From Pengzhenrongella sicca (lineage in GTDB: Bacteria; Actinomycetota; Actinomycetes; Actinomycetales; Cellulomonadaceae), in NCBI RefSeq assembly GCF_017569225.1, contig NZ_CP071868.1:310001-374000 (forward strand): a DNA stretch of 64,000 nt, given 5' to 3'. The notes under the pieces were generated by a model that was given only the letters and a program-made list of their open reading frames with translations, was not told the origin of the DNA and made no database searches. Shown here in pieces: positions 1-7,201 of this stretch. The position numbers and the translations under genes are program-made. Within the stretch, counting starts at the first letter, position 1. Each line of letters begins with the position of its first letter.

Positions 1-365
1 TCGGCGCCTACGTGACCGACGGCGAGACGAACGGGACCCTGCGCACCGAGGACTCGGTCGAGGCGATCACCCTCGAGCGCGCCTCCGAGCTGCTCGCCGA
101 CAAGCGGGCGCGCGGGCCGGTCAAGGGTCGCAAGACCGCGGCCCGCAAGGCCGCGCCGAAGAAGGCCGCGCCCAAGAAGGCTGCCGTGAAGAAGACCGCG
201 GTGAAGAAGGCTGCCGTGAAGAAGACTGCGGTCAAGAAGACTGCGGTCAAGAAGGCTGCGGTGAAGAAGGCCCCGGCGAAGAAGGCCGCCGGCACGACGG
301 CGCCCGCGAAGGCCGCCGCGACGGCGTCGGCGGCCGTGCCCGCGAGGGCGACCGCCGCACGCTGA
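1..365 (+). CDS. topA: DNA topoisomerase I, C-terminal end (partial, starts before window)
   Basis: The frame is open from base 3 and continues off the left edge. It begins with residues GAYVTDGETNGTLR, the usual motif near the end of the last topoisomerase I C-terminal repeat, followed by an ELLADKRARGP stretch. The last 80 residues are a low-complexity basic tail built from near-identical five-residue units of the AVKKT/AVKKA type, encoded by 15-bp DNA repeats. Such lysine repeats are known in actinobacterial TopA and aid DNA binding and processive relaxation of negative supercoils. The catalytic tyrosine domain lies outside the window. Confidence 0.93.
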   Translation, partial: GAYVTDGETNGTLRTEDSVEAITLERASELLADKRARGPVKGRKTAARKAAPKKAAPKKAAVKKTAVKKAAVKKTAVKKTAVKKAAVKKAPAKKAAGTTAPAKAAATASAAVPARATAAR

Positions 366-412
366 CGCGTCCGGCGCGCGCTGACCGCTTGCGCGGGCGG
401 CCGCGGCGGGCT

Positions 413-435
413 CCCGTCTCCCCCTGCGAGACGGG
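413..435 (+). terminator. Hairpin terminator after topA
   Basis: A perfect 8-bp stem (CCCGTCTC with GAGACGGG) and a 7-nt loop lie 48 bases after the topA stop. No U tract follows, as is common for high-GC actinobacterial terminators. Confidence 0.55.
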
Positions 436-568
436 AACGGCGACCGGTCCCGGTAGAGACGATCGCTGCGCCCAACGTACGCCGCCGCGCGGGCGCGGTC
501 CCGCGGGGAGTCATCCGCGCAGGTGGCGGCCGGGGACACGCCGGCCGGTGCCGTCAGTGCGCCGGCGC

Positions 569-574
569 TAATGT
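569..574 (+). promoter_or_regulatory. -10 box, probable leaderless promoter
   Basis: TAATGT lies six bases before the ATG at 581 and there is no Shine-Dalgarno sequence, so transcription probably starts at the start codon. Confidence 0.5.
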
Positions 575-580
575 GAGCGC

Positions 581-1585
581 ATGGCACATGTCGAGGATCC
601 GCGTACCGCTCCGTCCATCCGCTGGGGAATCCTCGGCGCCGGCAACATCGCCGGCTCGTTCGCCGACGCCGTGAACTCCCACACCCGGTCTCCGCTCGTG
701 GCCGTCGGCTCCCGCAACCGCGATCGCGTCGAGCGGTTCGCCACCGCGCACGGCATCCCCACGACGCACCAGGGCTACCGCGGCCTGGTCGAGGACCCGC
801 AGGTCGACGCCGTGTACGTCGCGACCCCGCACTCCGAGCACCGGGCGCACGCCCTGCTGGCGATCGCCGCGGGCAAGCACGTGCTCGTCGAGAAGTCGTT
901 CATGCGCAACGCGGGCGAGGCGGAGGAGGTCTTCGCCGCGGCCAAGGCCGCGGGGGTCTTCGTGATGGAGGCCATGTGGACGCGGTTCCTGCCGCACGTC
1001 GCCGCCCTGCGCCAGGTCATCGCCGCCGGCGAGATCGGCGAGATCGTCAACCTCTCGGCCGACCACGGCCAGTGGTTCGCGCCCGACCCCGCGAGCCGGC
1101 TGTTCGACCCGAAGCTCGCCGGCGGCGCGCTCCTGGACCTCGGCGTGTACCCCGTCTCCTTCGCGCACGACTTCCTCGGGGTGCCCGAGGCGGTCAGCGC
1201 CGTCGGGGCGCTCACCGACACGGGCGTCGACGGCCAGGTCAGCATGGTGCTGTCGTACGCGGCGGGGGTGCAGGCCACGTTGTCGACCACCCTGTGGTCG
1301 AAGACGCCGACGACGGCGAGCATCTCCGGCACCGAGGGTCACATCGCGATCGAGGGCAGCTTCTACGCGCCGACCTCGTTCCGGGTGACCCGCCGCGACG
1401 GCGCCGAGTGGACCTTCGGCCGCGGCGAGAGCGCCGGGCTGCAGTACGAGGCCGCCGAGGTGGCGCGGCGCATCGTCGCGGGCGAGACCGAGAGCCCGAC
1501 CATGAGCTGGGACAACACGCTCGCCGTGATGCGCACCCTGGACGAGATCCGCGCGCAGATCGGGCTCGTGTACCCGGGGGAGTAG
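581..1585 (+). CDS. Gfo/Idh/MocA family NAD(P)-dependent oxidoreductase
   Basis: This 334-residue protein has an N-terminal Rossmann fold with GILGAGNIAGSFA (residues 17-29) and the family's second-lysine motif VLVEKSFM in the active-site region, followed by the C-terminal alpha/beta dimerisation domain. The family oxidises or reduces sugars, inositols and trans-dihydrodiols. The MEAMWTRFLP segment resembles the dimeric dihydrodiol dehydrogenase-like branch, so a sugar or aldose substrate is likely but not determined. The gene stands alone, with its own leaderless promoter, between topA and tmk, and is cytosolic. Confidence 0.88.
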   Translation: MAHVEDPRTAPSIRWGILGAGNIAGSFADAVNSHTRSPLVAVGSRNRDRVERFATAHGIPTTHQGYRGLVEDPQVDAVYVATPHSEHRAHALLAIAAGKHVLVEKSFMRNAGEAEEVFAAAKAAGVFVMEAMWTRFLPHVAALRQVIAAGEIGEIVNLSADHGQWFAPDPASRLFDPKLAGGALLDLGVYPVSFAHDFLGVPEAVSAVGALTDTGVDGQVSMVLSYAAGVQATLSTTLWSKTPTTASISGTEGHIAIEGSFYAPTSFRVTRRDGAEWTFGRGESAGLQYEAAEVARRIVAGETESPTMSWDNTLAVMRTLDEIRAQIGLVYPGE

Positions 1586-1633
1586 GCCCCCGGCCGACGG
1601 GGCGACGATGCCGGGCAGGTGGGCGGGGCCGGA

Positions 1634-1639
1634 TACTCT
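1634..1639 (+). promoter_or_regulatory. -10 box of leaderless tmk promoter
   Basis: TACTCT ends seven bases before the GTG at 1647. This spacing puts the transcription start at the start codon and supports GTG 1647 over the ATG at 1608. Confidence 0.6.
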
Positions 1640-1646
1640 GGCGCAC

Positions 1647-2309
1647 GTGATCCACCCGCCCAGCCCCGGCCTCTTTCTCTCGTTCGAGGGCGGGGAGGGC
1701 GTCGGCAAGTCCACCCAGGCCCGGCTGCTCGCCGATTGGCTGCGCACGACCCTCGGGCGCGAGGTTGTGCTCACCCGCGAGCCCGGCGGCACGACGCTGG
1801 GGATCGAGCTGCGCAACGCCGTGCTGCACGGCGCGGAGATCGACGCGCGCACGGAGGCGCTGCTGTACGCGACGGACCGCGCGCACCACGTCCACTCGCT
1901 CGTCCGCCCCGCGCTGGCGCGCGGCGCCGTGGTGATCACCGACCGCTACCTGGACTCGTCGGTCGCGTATCAGGGCAACGGCCGCGACCTGGGCGCGGCC
2001 GAGGTCGAGAGGCTGTCGCTCTGGGCGACCGAGGGCCTGCTGCCGCACCTCACGGTGCTGCTGGACCTCGACCCGCGGATCGGCCTGACGCGCCTGACGG
2101 GCGACCCCGACCGCCTCGAGCGCGCCGGCATCGACTTCCACGCCCGGACCCGGCAGGCGTTCCTCGACCGCGCCGCCGCCGAGCCGGCCCGGTGGGTCGT
2201 CGTCGACGCCTCCCGCGGGGTCGACGAGATCCACCGCGAGGTCCGCGCGCGCGCCGAGGCGCTGCCCGGTCTCGCACCCGTGGCGCGCGACGGCGAGGTC
2301 GCCCGGTGA
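1647..2309 (+). CDS. tmk: Thymidylate kinase
   Basis: dTMP kinase phosphorylates dTMP to dTDP with ATP for DNA synthesis. From GTG 1647 the protein is 220 residues, normal for the family. Visible motifs are the P-loop FEGGEGVGKST, the TREPGG substrate-binding segment and the DRYLDSSVAYQG motif. An upstream ATG at 1608 would add 13 residues, but the -10 box at 1634-1639 lies inside that extension. It overlaps holB by four bases (GTGA), so the two are co-transcribed; tmk-holB pairing is common in actinobacteria. Confidence 0.95.
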   Translation: MIHPPSPGLFLSFEGGEGVGKSTQARLLADWLRTTLGREVVLTREPGGTTLGIELRNAVLHGAEIDARTEALLYATDRAHHVHSLVRPALARGAVVITDRYLDSSVAYQGNGRDLGAAEVERLSLWATEGLLPHLTVLLDLDPRIGLTRLTGDPDRLERAGIDFHARTRQAFLDRAAAEPARWVVVDASRGVDEIHREVRARAEALPGLAPVARDGEVAR

Positions 2310-3442
2310 GCGTGTGGGACGACGTCGTCGGGCAGGAGAGCGCGGTGGCGGCGCTGCGCGCGGCCGTCAGCGACCCGGCGGCGATGACCCACGCGTGGCT
2401 GATCACCGGGCCGCCCGGCTCGGGCCGGTCGAACGCCGCCCGCGCGTTCGCGGCGGCGCTGCAGTGCCTCGAGGGCGGCTGCGGCCACTGCACCGCGTGC
2501 ACGACGGCGCTCGCGGGAACCCATGCGGACGTCACCGTGGTCGCGACCGAGACCGTCGGCATCAAGATCGAGGAGACCCGGTCGCTGGTCTCCCTGGCCC
2601 AGCGCGCGCCGTCGGGCGGCCGCTGGCGCGTGATCCTGGTCGAGGACGCCGACCGGATGGCCGAGCGGACCTCCAATGTGCTGCTCAAGGCGATCGAGGA
2701 GCCGCCGCCGCGCACGGTCTGGCTGCTGTGCGCGCCGAGCCCCCAGGACGTCGTCGTGACGATCCGGTCTCGGGCCCGGTCCGTCGCGCTGCGCGTGCCC
2801 CCGGTCGAGGCCGTCGCCGCGCTGCTCGTCGCGCGTGACGGCGTCGACCCGGCGCTCGCCGAGGTCGCCGCGCGCGCCGCGCAGTGCCACATCGGGATCG
2901 CGCGCCGGCTGGCCCGCGACTCGGACGCGCGCGATCGGCGCGCCCAGGTGCTTGCGATCCCCGGCACCATCCGCGGCGTCGGCGACGCCGTGCTCGCCGC
3001 CGGGCGCCTCGTGGAGGTCTCGCAGGCCGAGGCCAAGGCGGCGACCGAGCACCGGGACGCAACCGAGAAGGCCGCCCTGCTGCGCGCGATCGGCGCCGAG
3101 GGCGCGGCGACGCTGCCGCCGAGCCTGCGCTCGCAGGTGACCCAGCTCGAGAAGGACCAGAAGGGCCGCGCGACCCGGGCCCAGCGTGACGTGCTCGACC
3201 GCTCGATGATCGACCTGCTGTCGCTGTACCGGGACGTGCTCGTCGTGCAGCTCGGCGCCGGGGTCGAGCTCGTGAACGTCGCGCTCGGCGAGCAGGTCAA
3301 GGTGCTCGCGGCCGCGAGCTCGCCGGCGCAGACGTTGCGCCGGATGGACGCGATCGGCGCGGCCCGTACGCGCCTGGGCGGCAACGTCGCGCCCCTGCTC
3401 GCGATGGAGGCGATGACGATCGCGCTGCGGCCGCAGGGTTAG
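2306..3442 (+). CDS. holB: DNA polymerase III subunit delta' (clamp loader)
   Basis: This 378-residue protein starts at GTG 2306, inside the tmk stop. It opens with WDDVVGQE, the usual start of clamp-loader AAA+ domains, then a degenerate P-loop (GPPGSGRS), a zinc-binding Cys cluster (C-x4-CGHC-x2-C near residues 53-62), and EDADRM/NVLLKAIEEPP motifs characteristic of delta'. With DnaX and HolA it loads the beta clamp at the replication fork. The arginine in the P-loop where ATPases have lysine agrees with the non-catalytic role of delta'. Its stop overlaps the convergent sensor kinase by four bases. Confidence 0.93.
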   Translation: MSVWDDVVGQESAVAALRAAVSDPAAMTHAWLITGPPGSGRSNAARAFAAALQCLEGGCGHCTACTTALAGTHADVTVVATETVGIKIEETRSLVSLAQRAPSGGRWRVILVEDADRMAERTSNVLLKAIEEPPPRTVWLLCAPSPQDVVVTIRSRARSVALRVPPVEAVAALLVARDGVDPALAEVAARAAQCHIGIARRLARDSDARDRRAQVLAIPGTIRGVGDAVLAAGRLVEVSQAEAKAATEHRDATEKAALLRAIGAEGAATLPPSLRSQVTQLEKDQKGRATRAQRDVLDRSMIDLLSLYRDVLVVQLGAGVELVNVALGEQVKVLAAASSPAQTLRRMDAIGAARTRLGGNVAPLLAMEAMTIALRPQG

Positions 3443-4599
3443 GCGGGCTGCCCTGAGGCGTCACGCAGGTGCACGGTGAAGGACGCCCCGCCCTCCGGGG
3501 CGGTGCCGGCGCCGATCTCCCCCCCGAGGCGGCGCACGAGGCCGTGCACGAGCGACAGCCCGATCCCGACGCCGCCCGGCCGGTCGACGCGGTACCGCTC
3601 GCCGAGCACGCCGGGCTCGAACGCGACGGCGTAGTCGGCGGGGGCGAGCCCTGGGCCGCCGTCGCGCACCTGCAGGACGGCGACCGTACCCGCCGGGTCC
3701 GAGCGGGCCGGTGCGCGCAGCGCCAGCACGACGGGTGCTCCCGCGGGAGTGGCCCGCACGGCGTTCTCGGCCAGGCCGTCGATCACCTGGCGCAGGCGCC
3801 CGGCGTCCGTTCGCAGCGTGAGCGCCGCGCCCGCGGGTTCGACGCGGAGCTCGACCCCGCGCGTGGCGGCGCGGGCGCGCCACACCGTCGCTGCGTCGTC
3901 GAGCAGCGCGCCGAGGTCGACGCGGGCGACGTCGAGCGGGAAGTCGACCGCGCCCAGCCGGGCCAGGTCGAGCAGGTCGTGGACGAGCCGTTCGAGTCGC
4001 AGCGACTCGGCGAGCACGACGCGGCCCGCCTGCGCCGCGTCGTCGCCCGTGACCACGCCGTCCGCGATCGACTCGGCGAACCCGCGCACCGCCGTCAACG
4101 GCGTGCGCAGCTCGTGCGAGACCGAGAGCAGGAACGCGCGCTGCCTCGCCTCGCTGCGCTGGAGCGCGTCGGCGAGGTCGTTGAGGCTCGCGGCGACGTC
4201 GGCGACCTCGGGCGGGCCCTCGACCGCGACCCGGACGTCGCGCCGCCCCGCGCCCATCTCGCGCGCGGCGTGCGCCGTGCGGCGCAGCGGCCGCGTCAGG
4301 AGCAGCGACAGCGACCCGCCCGCCGTGACCCCGACGAGCAGCCCCACGCCCACGCTCACGAGCACGGAGCGGAGCACGATCGGTCGGCGGGCGAGAACGC
4401 GGGCGTCGCGGCGTGCGCCGCCGTCGGTGCCGCGCAGGGTCTGCGCCGTCGTCCCAGCCGTGGCGGTGTCGGCCCGGTCGGCCGCGGCCAGGGAGCGGGC
4501 CGTGGCGATGCTCGCGAGCATCGCCGCGACGAGGGCGACCCCGACACAGAGCAGCGTGATGCGGGCGGTGATCGAGAGGGGACGCCGCGGCGGGTTCAC
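3439..4599 (-). CDS. Two-component sensor histidine kinase
   Basis: This 386-residue inner-membrane kinase starts at GTG 4599, overlapping the response regulator stop (GTGA). Two transmembrane segments (about 11-31 and 76-101) flank a short external loop of about 45 residues. A HAMP domain (about 102-152), the H-box SHELRTP (phospho-acceptor His162), an N-box (ENAVRATP) and G-boxes (RDGGPG, GVGIGLSLV) follow, so the catalytic core looks intact. The small external loop suggests it senses a membrane signal or a partner; the lipoprotein and secreted protein encoded upstream in the same unit are candidates. The ligand is unknown. Confidence 0.92.
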   Translation of the reverse strand: MNPPRRPLSITARITLLCVGVALVAAMLASIATARSLAAADRADTATAGTTAQTLRGTDGGARRDARVLARRPIVLRSVLVSVGVGLLVGVTAGGSLSLLLTRPLRRTAHAAREMGAGRRDVRVAVEGPPEVADVAASLNDLADALQRSEARQRAFLLSVSHELRTPLTAVRGFAESIADGVVTGDDAAQAGRVVLAESLRLERLVHDLLDLARLGAVDFPLDVARVDLGALLDDAATVWRARAATRGVELRVEPAGAALTLRTDAGRLRQVIDGLAENAVRATPAGAPVVLALRAPARSDPAGTVAVLQVRDGGPGLAPADYAVAFEPGVLGERYRVDRPGGVGIGLSLVHGLVRRLGGEIGAGTAPEGGASFTVHLRDASGQPA

Positions 4600-5342
4600 C
4601 GCACGTCGCCGCGTTCGTCGGCGGCATAGCCGACGCCGCGAACCGTCCGGATCGGGCACCCCGCGCCGAACTTCGTGCGCAGCTGGGAGATGTGCACGTC
4701 GACCGTCCGGCTGCCCGCGGCCGCGCTGTAGCCCCAGACCGCGCCGAGCAGCTCGTCGCGTTGCCAGACGCGGCCCGGCTGCCGCACCAGGTGCGCGAGC
4801 AGGTCAAACTCGGTCGCCGTCAGCGCGACCTCGGCGCCCTCGTTCCACGCGCGACGCTGCGCGGCGTCGAGCACGACCGGGCCGAGCGTGTGCCGGCCGC
4901 CGGCGGCGTCATCGGGCTGCGAGCGGCGCAGCACCGCGTGCACCCGGGCGACGAGCTCGCGCGGGCTGAACGGCTTCGTCACGTAGTCGTCGGCGCCCAG
5001 CTCGAGGCCGAGCACGCGGTCGACCTCGTCGTCGCGCGCCGTCACGAACAGCACGGGGGTCCGGTCTCCGTCGGCGCGTAGGCGCCGGCAGACCTCGATG
5101 CCGTCCATGCCCGGCAGGCCGATGTCGAGAACGACGGCGACAGGCCGATGGCTGCGGATCGCCTGCAGCGCCGTTGCACCGTTCCCGTAGGTCTCGACCC
5201 CGAACCCATCGCGGTCGAGGTACAGCCGGACCAGGCTGGCGACCGCGGGGTCGTCCTCCGCCACGACGACGAGGCCCTTGCCGGGGGCGGCGCGGTCCGC
5301 CCGCGGGTCGTGCCGGCTCACGTGGTCGGTCACTCTCGTCAC
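4596..5342 (-). CDS. OmpR/PhoB-family response regulator
   Basis: This 248-residue protein has a receiver domain from about residue 24 to 140, with the acidic pair ED at 29-30, phospho-acceptor Asp73 in VLDIGLPGMDG and the conserved lysine in VTKPF. A winged-helix DNA-binding domain ends in RTVRGVGYAADE, the typical OmpR C-terminus. It is cytosolic and should be phosphorylated by the adjacent kinase. It begins four bases after the lipoprotein gene, so all four genes from 6068 to 3439 probably form one transcript. The first 20 residues are poorly conserved, and a later start cannot be excluded. Confidence 0.93.
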   Translation of the reverse strand: MTRVTDHVSRHDPRADRAAPGKGLVVVAEDDPAVASLVRLYLDRDGFGVETYGNGATALQAIRSHRPVAVVLDIGLPGMDGIEVCRRLRADGDRTPVLFVTARDDEVDRVLGLELGADDYVTKPFSPRELVARVHAVLRRSQPDDAAGGRHTLGPVVLDAAQRRAWNEGAEVALTATEFDLLAHLVRQPGRVWQRDELLGAVWGYSAAAGSRTVDVHISQLRTKFGAGCPIRTVRGVGYAADERGDVR

Positions 5343-5346
5343 CCCG

Positions 5347-5616
5347 TCACCCCGTCGCGTCCGCGGCCACGTCGGCCGCTACCTCGTCCCCGAGCTCGTC
5401 GGCCGCGGCCAGCGCCGCCTCGAGTTCGCTGAGGTCATCCTCTCCGATCGCCGCGGCGGCCGACGACCCGGCGGTCGGCCGTTCTGCGGCCGATTCTGCG
5501 GCTGGTCCTGCGGCTGGCTCCGCCGAGTCGTCCACGAGGCCGCAGGCCGCGACGGTCAGCGCGAGTCCCAGGGCCGCTGCGGCCGCCCGCGCTCCACGCC
5601 GCGCTGCCCGCGTCAC
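5347..5616 (-). CDS. Small putative lipoprotein of unknown function
   Basis: From GTG 5616, which overlaps the upstream gene's stop by four bases, the product is 89 residues. It has an arginine-rich N-terminus (TRAARRGARA), a hydrophobic stretch and a lipobox ending VAAC at about residue 25, predicting a membrane-anchored lipoprotein. The mature part is short, rich in Ala, Glu and Asp, with an acidic LSELEAALAAADELGDEV helix. I do not recognise a family. Its place between the secreted protein and the two-component system suggests an accessory sensor or target of that system. Confidence 0.7.
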   Translation of the reverse strand: MTRAARRGARAAAAALGLALTVAACGLVDDSAEPAAGPAAESAAERPTAGSSAAAAIGEDDLSELEAALAAADELGDEVAADVAADATG

Positions 5617-6068
5617 GAGGCGGTCCCGGTGCTCGACGTGCAGACGGTGGCCTCGGCTGCCGCGATCCGCACGGCCGCCCGTTCGAGGTCCTGCACCCGG
5701 CTCTCGCGGCGCGTGGCACGCGCCTCGAGCCGCCCGGCCGCGGCCTCGCGACCGGCCGCGCGCGCCGTCTCGGCGCGCTGCGTCAGCGCGGCGACGGAAC
5801 CCGCGACGTCCTCGTCCCCGTGGATCCGGGCGATGAGGTCGGCGATCTGCTGCTGCGCGGCGGGCGCCTTCGCGCACAGGGCCTCGACCCGAGCGGGGTC
5901 GAGCGTGAGGTTGACGTCCCCGTCGTCGTCGGTGACGACGGCAGGGTTCGCGGACGGGGCCGTCGCGGGCGTCGCCCAGGTGGCGCCCGCGGTCGCGGTG
6001 AACAAGGCGCCGATGGTGAGCGTCGCCGCGATCACGGTGGCGGCGCGGCGGTTCAGGTGTGCGGTCAT
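5613..6068 (-). CDS. Secreted helical protein of unknown function
   Basis: This 151-residue protein starts at ATG 6068 (MTAHLNRRAAT) and has a Sec-type signal peptide with likely cleavage after ATAGATWA. The mature part has one long charged, Ala-rich helical region (QQQIADLI through RVQDLERA, about residues 75-137) that is probably a coiled coil, with single cysteines at each end of the mature domain. I recognise no family. It is the first gene of the unit encoding the two-component system, so it may be a periplasmic or cell-wall signal partner, by loose analogy with CpxP/Spy-type proteins. That role is inference. Confidence 0.72.
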   Translation of the reverse strand: MTAHLNRRAATVIAATLTIGALFTATAGATWATPATAPSANPAVVTDDDGDVNLTLDPARVEALCAKAPAAQQQIADLIARIHGDEDVAGSVAALTQRAETARAAGREAAAGRLEARATRRESRVQDLERAAVRIAAAEATVCTSSTGTAS

Positions 6069-6158
6069 GGTGGCATCCGATCGTCGAGGTGGGTGCCGGG
6101 CTCTCCGGCAGTCCCGACGATGCCGCGACCGGGTCAGGTGACCGTTCGCCGATTGTTC

Positions 6159-6227
6159 GGATCGTGCAAGGGGATCGTGCAAGGGGATCACGCACGGGAC
6201 GTGCCAGGGGATCACGCACGGGTGTCC
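6159..6227. repeat. Short direct repeats in promoter region of the four-gene unit
   Basis: Four imperfect copies of a GGATCGTGCAAGG or GGATCACGCACGG element sit back to back between the secreted-protein gene and the PPOX gene. They could be regulator binding sites or slippage products. Confidence 0.6.
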
Positions 6228-6232
6228 TGAGC

Positions 6233-6706
6233 TCACGGGAGCCAGGCGCCCGCAGACATGAGGGTCCGGCCGGCGAGCTCGTCCGCCTCCCGCCAGGCCT
6301 GGACCCGGTCGGGCCGCAGCACGACGTAGACGTAGCCGCCGCCGGCCGTGCGCGGGTCCCAGTCGGCCTGTGCCGCGAACCCGTCGGCCAGCCCCTGGGG
6401 CGCCTCGCCGACGCCCACGACCAGCCCGACCGCGGCGTCGACCACGACGACGTCGCGGGTCGGGCCGAGCGCGAGCCGCGCCCCCGCGTGCGCGGCGAGG
6501 TTGCGGCCCGTGCGCGAGCCGCGGTCGACCGCGATGACCACGCGGTCGCCGAGCCACGCGATCGACAGCGGCACGAGGTGGGCACGTGGGGCCCCGCGTG
6601 CGTCGACGGACGCCGTGCCCACCCACGCGTCCAGGGCCGGCGTGGCCAGCAGCGCGAGGGTGTCTGCCCTGCGCTGCTGGCCGGTGCGGGGGCCCGCCGC
6701 GCTCAC
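6233..6706 (-). CDS. Pyridoxamine 5'-phosphate oxidase-like flavin/F420-binding protein
   Basis: This 157-residue protein begins at GTG 6706, overlapping the VOC gene stop (GTGA). It shows the split-barrel pattern of the PPOX superfamily: WVGTASVDARGAPRAHLVPLS at the first strand pair and DRGSRTGRNLAAHAGARLALGP at the second. Members bind FMN, F420 or haem and reduce or oxidise small molecules. The substrate cannot be read from the sequence; the RTGRNLA segment fits the TIGR03618/F420-related branch. It is cytosolic and co-transcribed with the preceding glyoxalase-fold gene. Confidence 0.8.
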   Translation of the reverse strand: MSAAGPRTGQQRRADTLALLATPALDAWVGTASVDARGAPRAHLVPLSIAWLGDRVVIAVDRGSRTGRNLAAHAGARLALGPTRDVVVVDAAVGLVVGVGEAPQGLADGFAAQADWDPRTAGGGYVYVVLRPDRVQAWREADELAGRTLMSAGAWLP

Positions 6707-7068
6707 GGCGCGGGCTGCAGCAGGCCGATCGTGTTGCCGTCGCCGTCGCGGACCGTGGCGATCAGCTTGCCGCCGCCGACGTCGCTCACGGGACGCAGCG
6801 CCTGCGCGCCCGCCTCGAGCAGGCTCGCGAGCGCGCCCGCGATGTCGTCCACGTGCCAGTAGCCGACCGGGCCGGTCATGCCCTGGCGGTGGCCGTTCGG
6901 ATCGAGGCCGATCTCCTGGTCGCCGACCGAGAACCCCACGTAGTACGGCGAGTCCGTCGTGGGCTCGGCGGCGAGCAGGCGGCTGTACAGCGCCGTGGCG
7001 CTGGAGAGGTCGGTGACCGGGACGATCACGGTCTTGATCCCGGACAGCTGGGTCGTTCCTTGCGTCAT
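6703..7068 (-). CDS. VOC (glyoxalase/bleomycin resistance) family protein
   Basis: The 121-residue product starts at ATG 7068, preceded by GAGGAG at good spacing. It has two beta-alpha-beta-beta-beta modules, with TVIVPVTDLSSATALYSRLL at the N-terminus and GGKLIATVRDGDGNTIGLLQ at the end, as in single-domain VOC proteins. The family includes glyoxalases, extradiol dioxygenases and antibiotic-binding proteins; metal ligands are not all conserved, so the function is open. It forms a two-gene unit with the PPOX protein. Confidence 0.82.
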   Translation of the reverse strand: MTQGTTQLSGIKTVIVPVTDLSSATALYSRLLAAEPTTDSPYYVGFSVGDQEIGLDPNGHRQGMTGPVGYWHVDDIAGALASLLEAGAQALRPVSDVGGGKLIATVRDGDGNTIGLLQPAP

Positions 7069-7120
7069 GGCGGGCTCCTCGGCTCGTTGATCAGTCCGCG
7101 GCGGCTGCCGCGTCACTGCT

Positions 7121-7177
7121 ATGACGCCCGGCGGCGAGAGAAGGTGACGATGACGCCCGGTGACGAGAGAAGGTGAC
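7121..7177. repeat. 29-bp tandem duplication between VOC gene and TAP-like hydrolase
   Basis: Two copies of a 28-base sequence starting ATGACGCCCGG (7121-7148 and 7150-7177) differ at two positions and repeat with a 29-bp period. The second copy ends 12 bases before the -10 box of the next gene. Confidence 0.85.
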
Positions 7178-7189
7178 GCCTGGGCCGGA

Positions 7190-7195
7190 TACGGT
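7190..7195 (+). promoter_or_regulatory. -10 box of leaderless promoter
   Basis: TACGGT is followed by six bases and then GTG 7202. There is no Shine-Dalgarno sequence. Confidence 0.5.
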
Positions 7196-7201
7196 TGGGG
7201 G

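Noticed and set aside
120-300. Repetitive DNA that could suggest a CRISPR or minisatellite
   Set aside because: It is the in-frame lysine-rich tail of topoisomerase I; the repeats follow codon units.
1608-1646. An N-terminal extension of thymidylate kinase from ATG 1608
   Set aside because: The extension has no homologous character and contains the -10 box for the GTG start at 1647.
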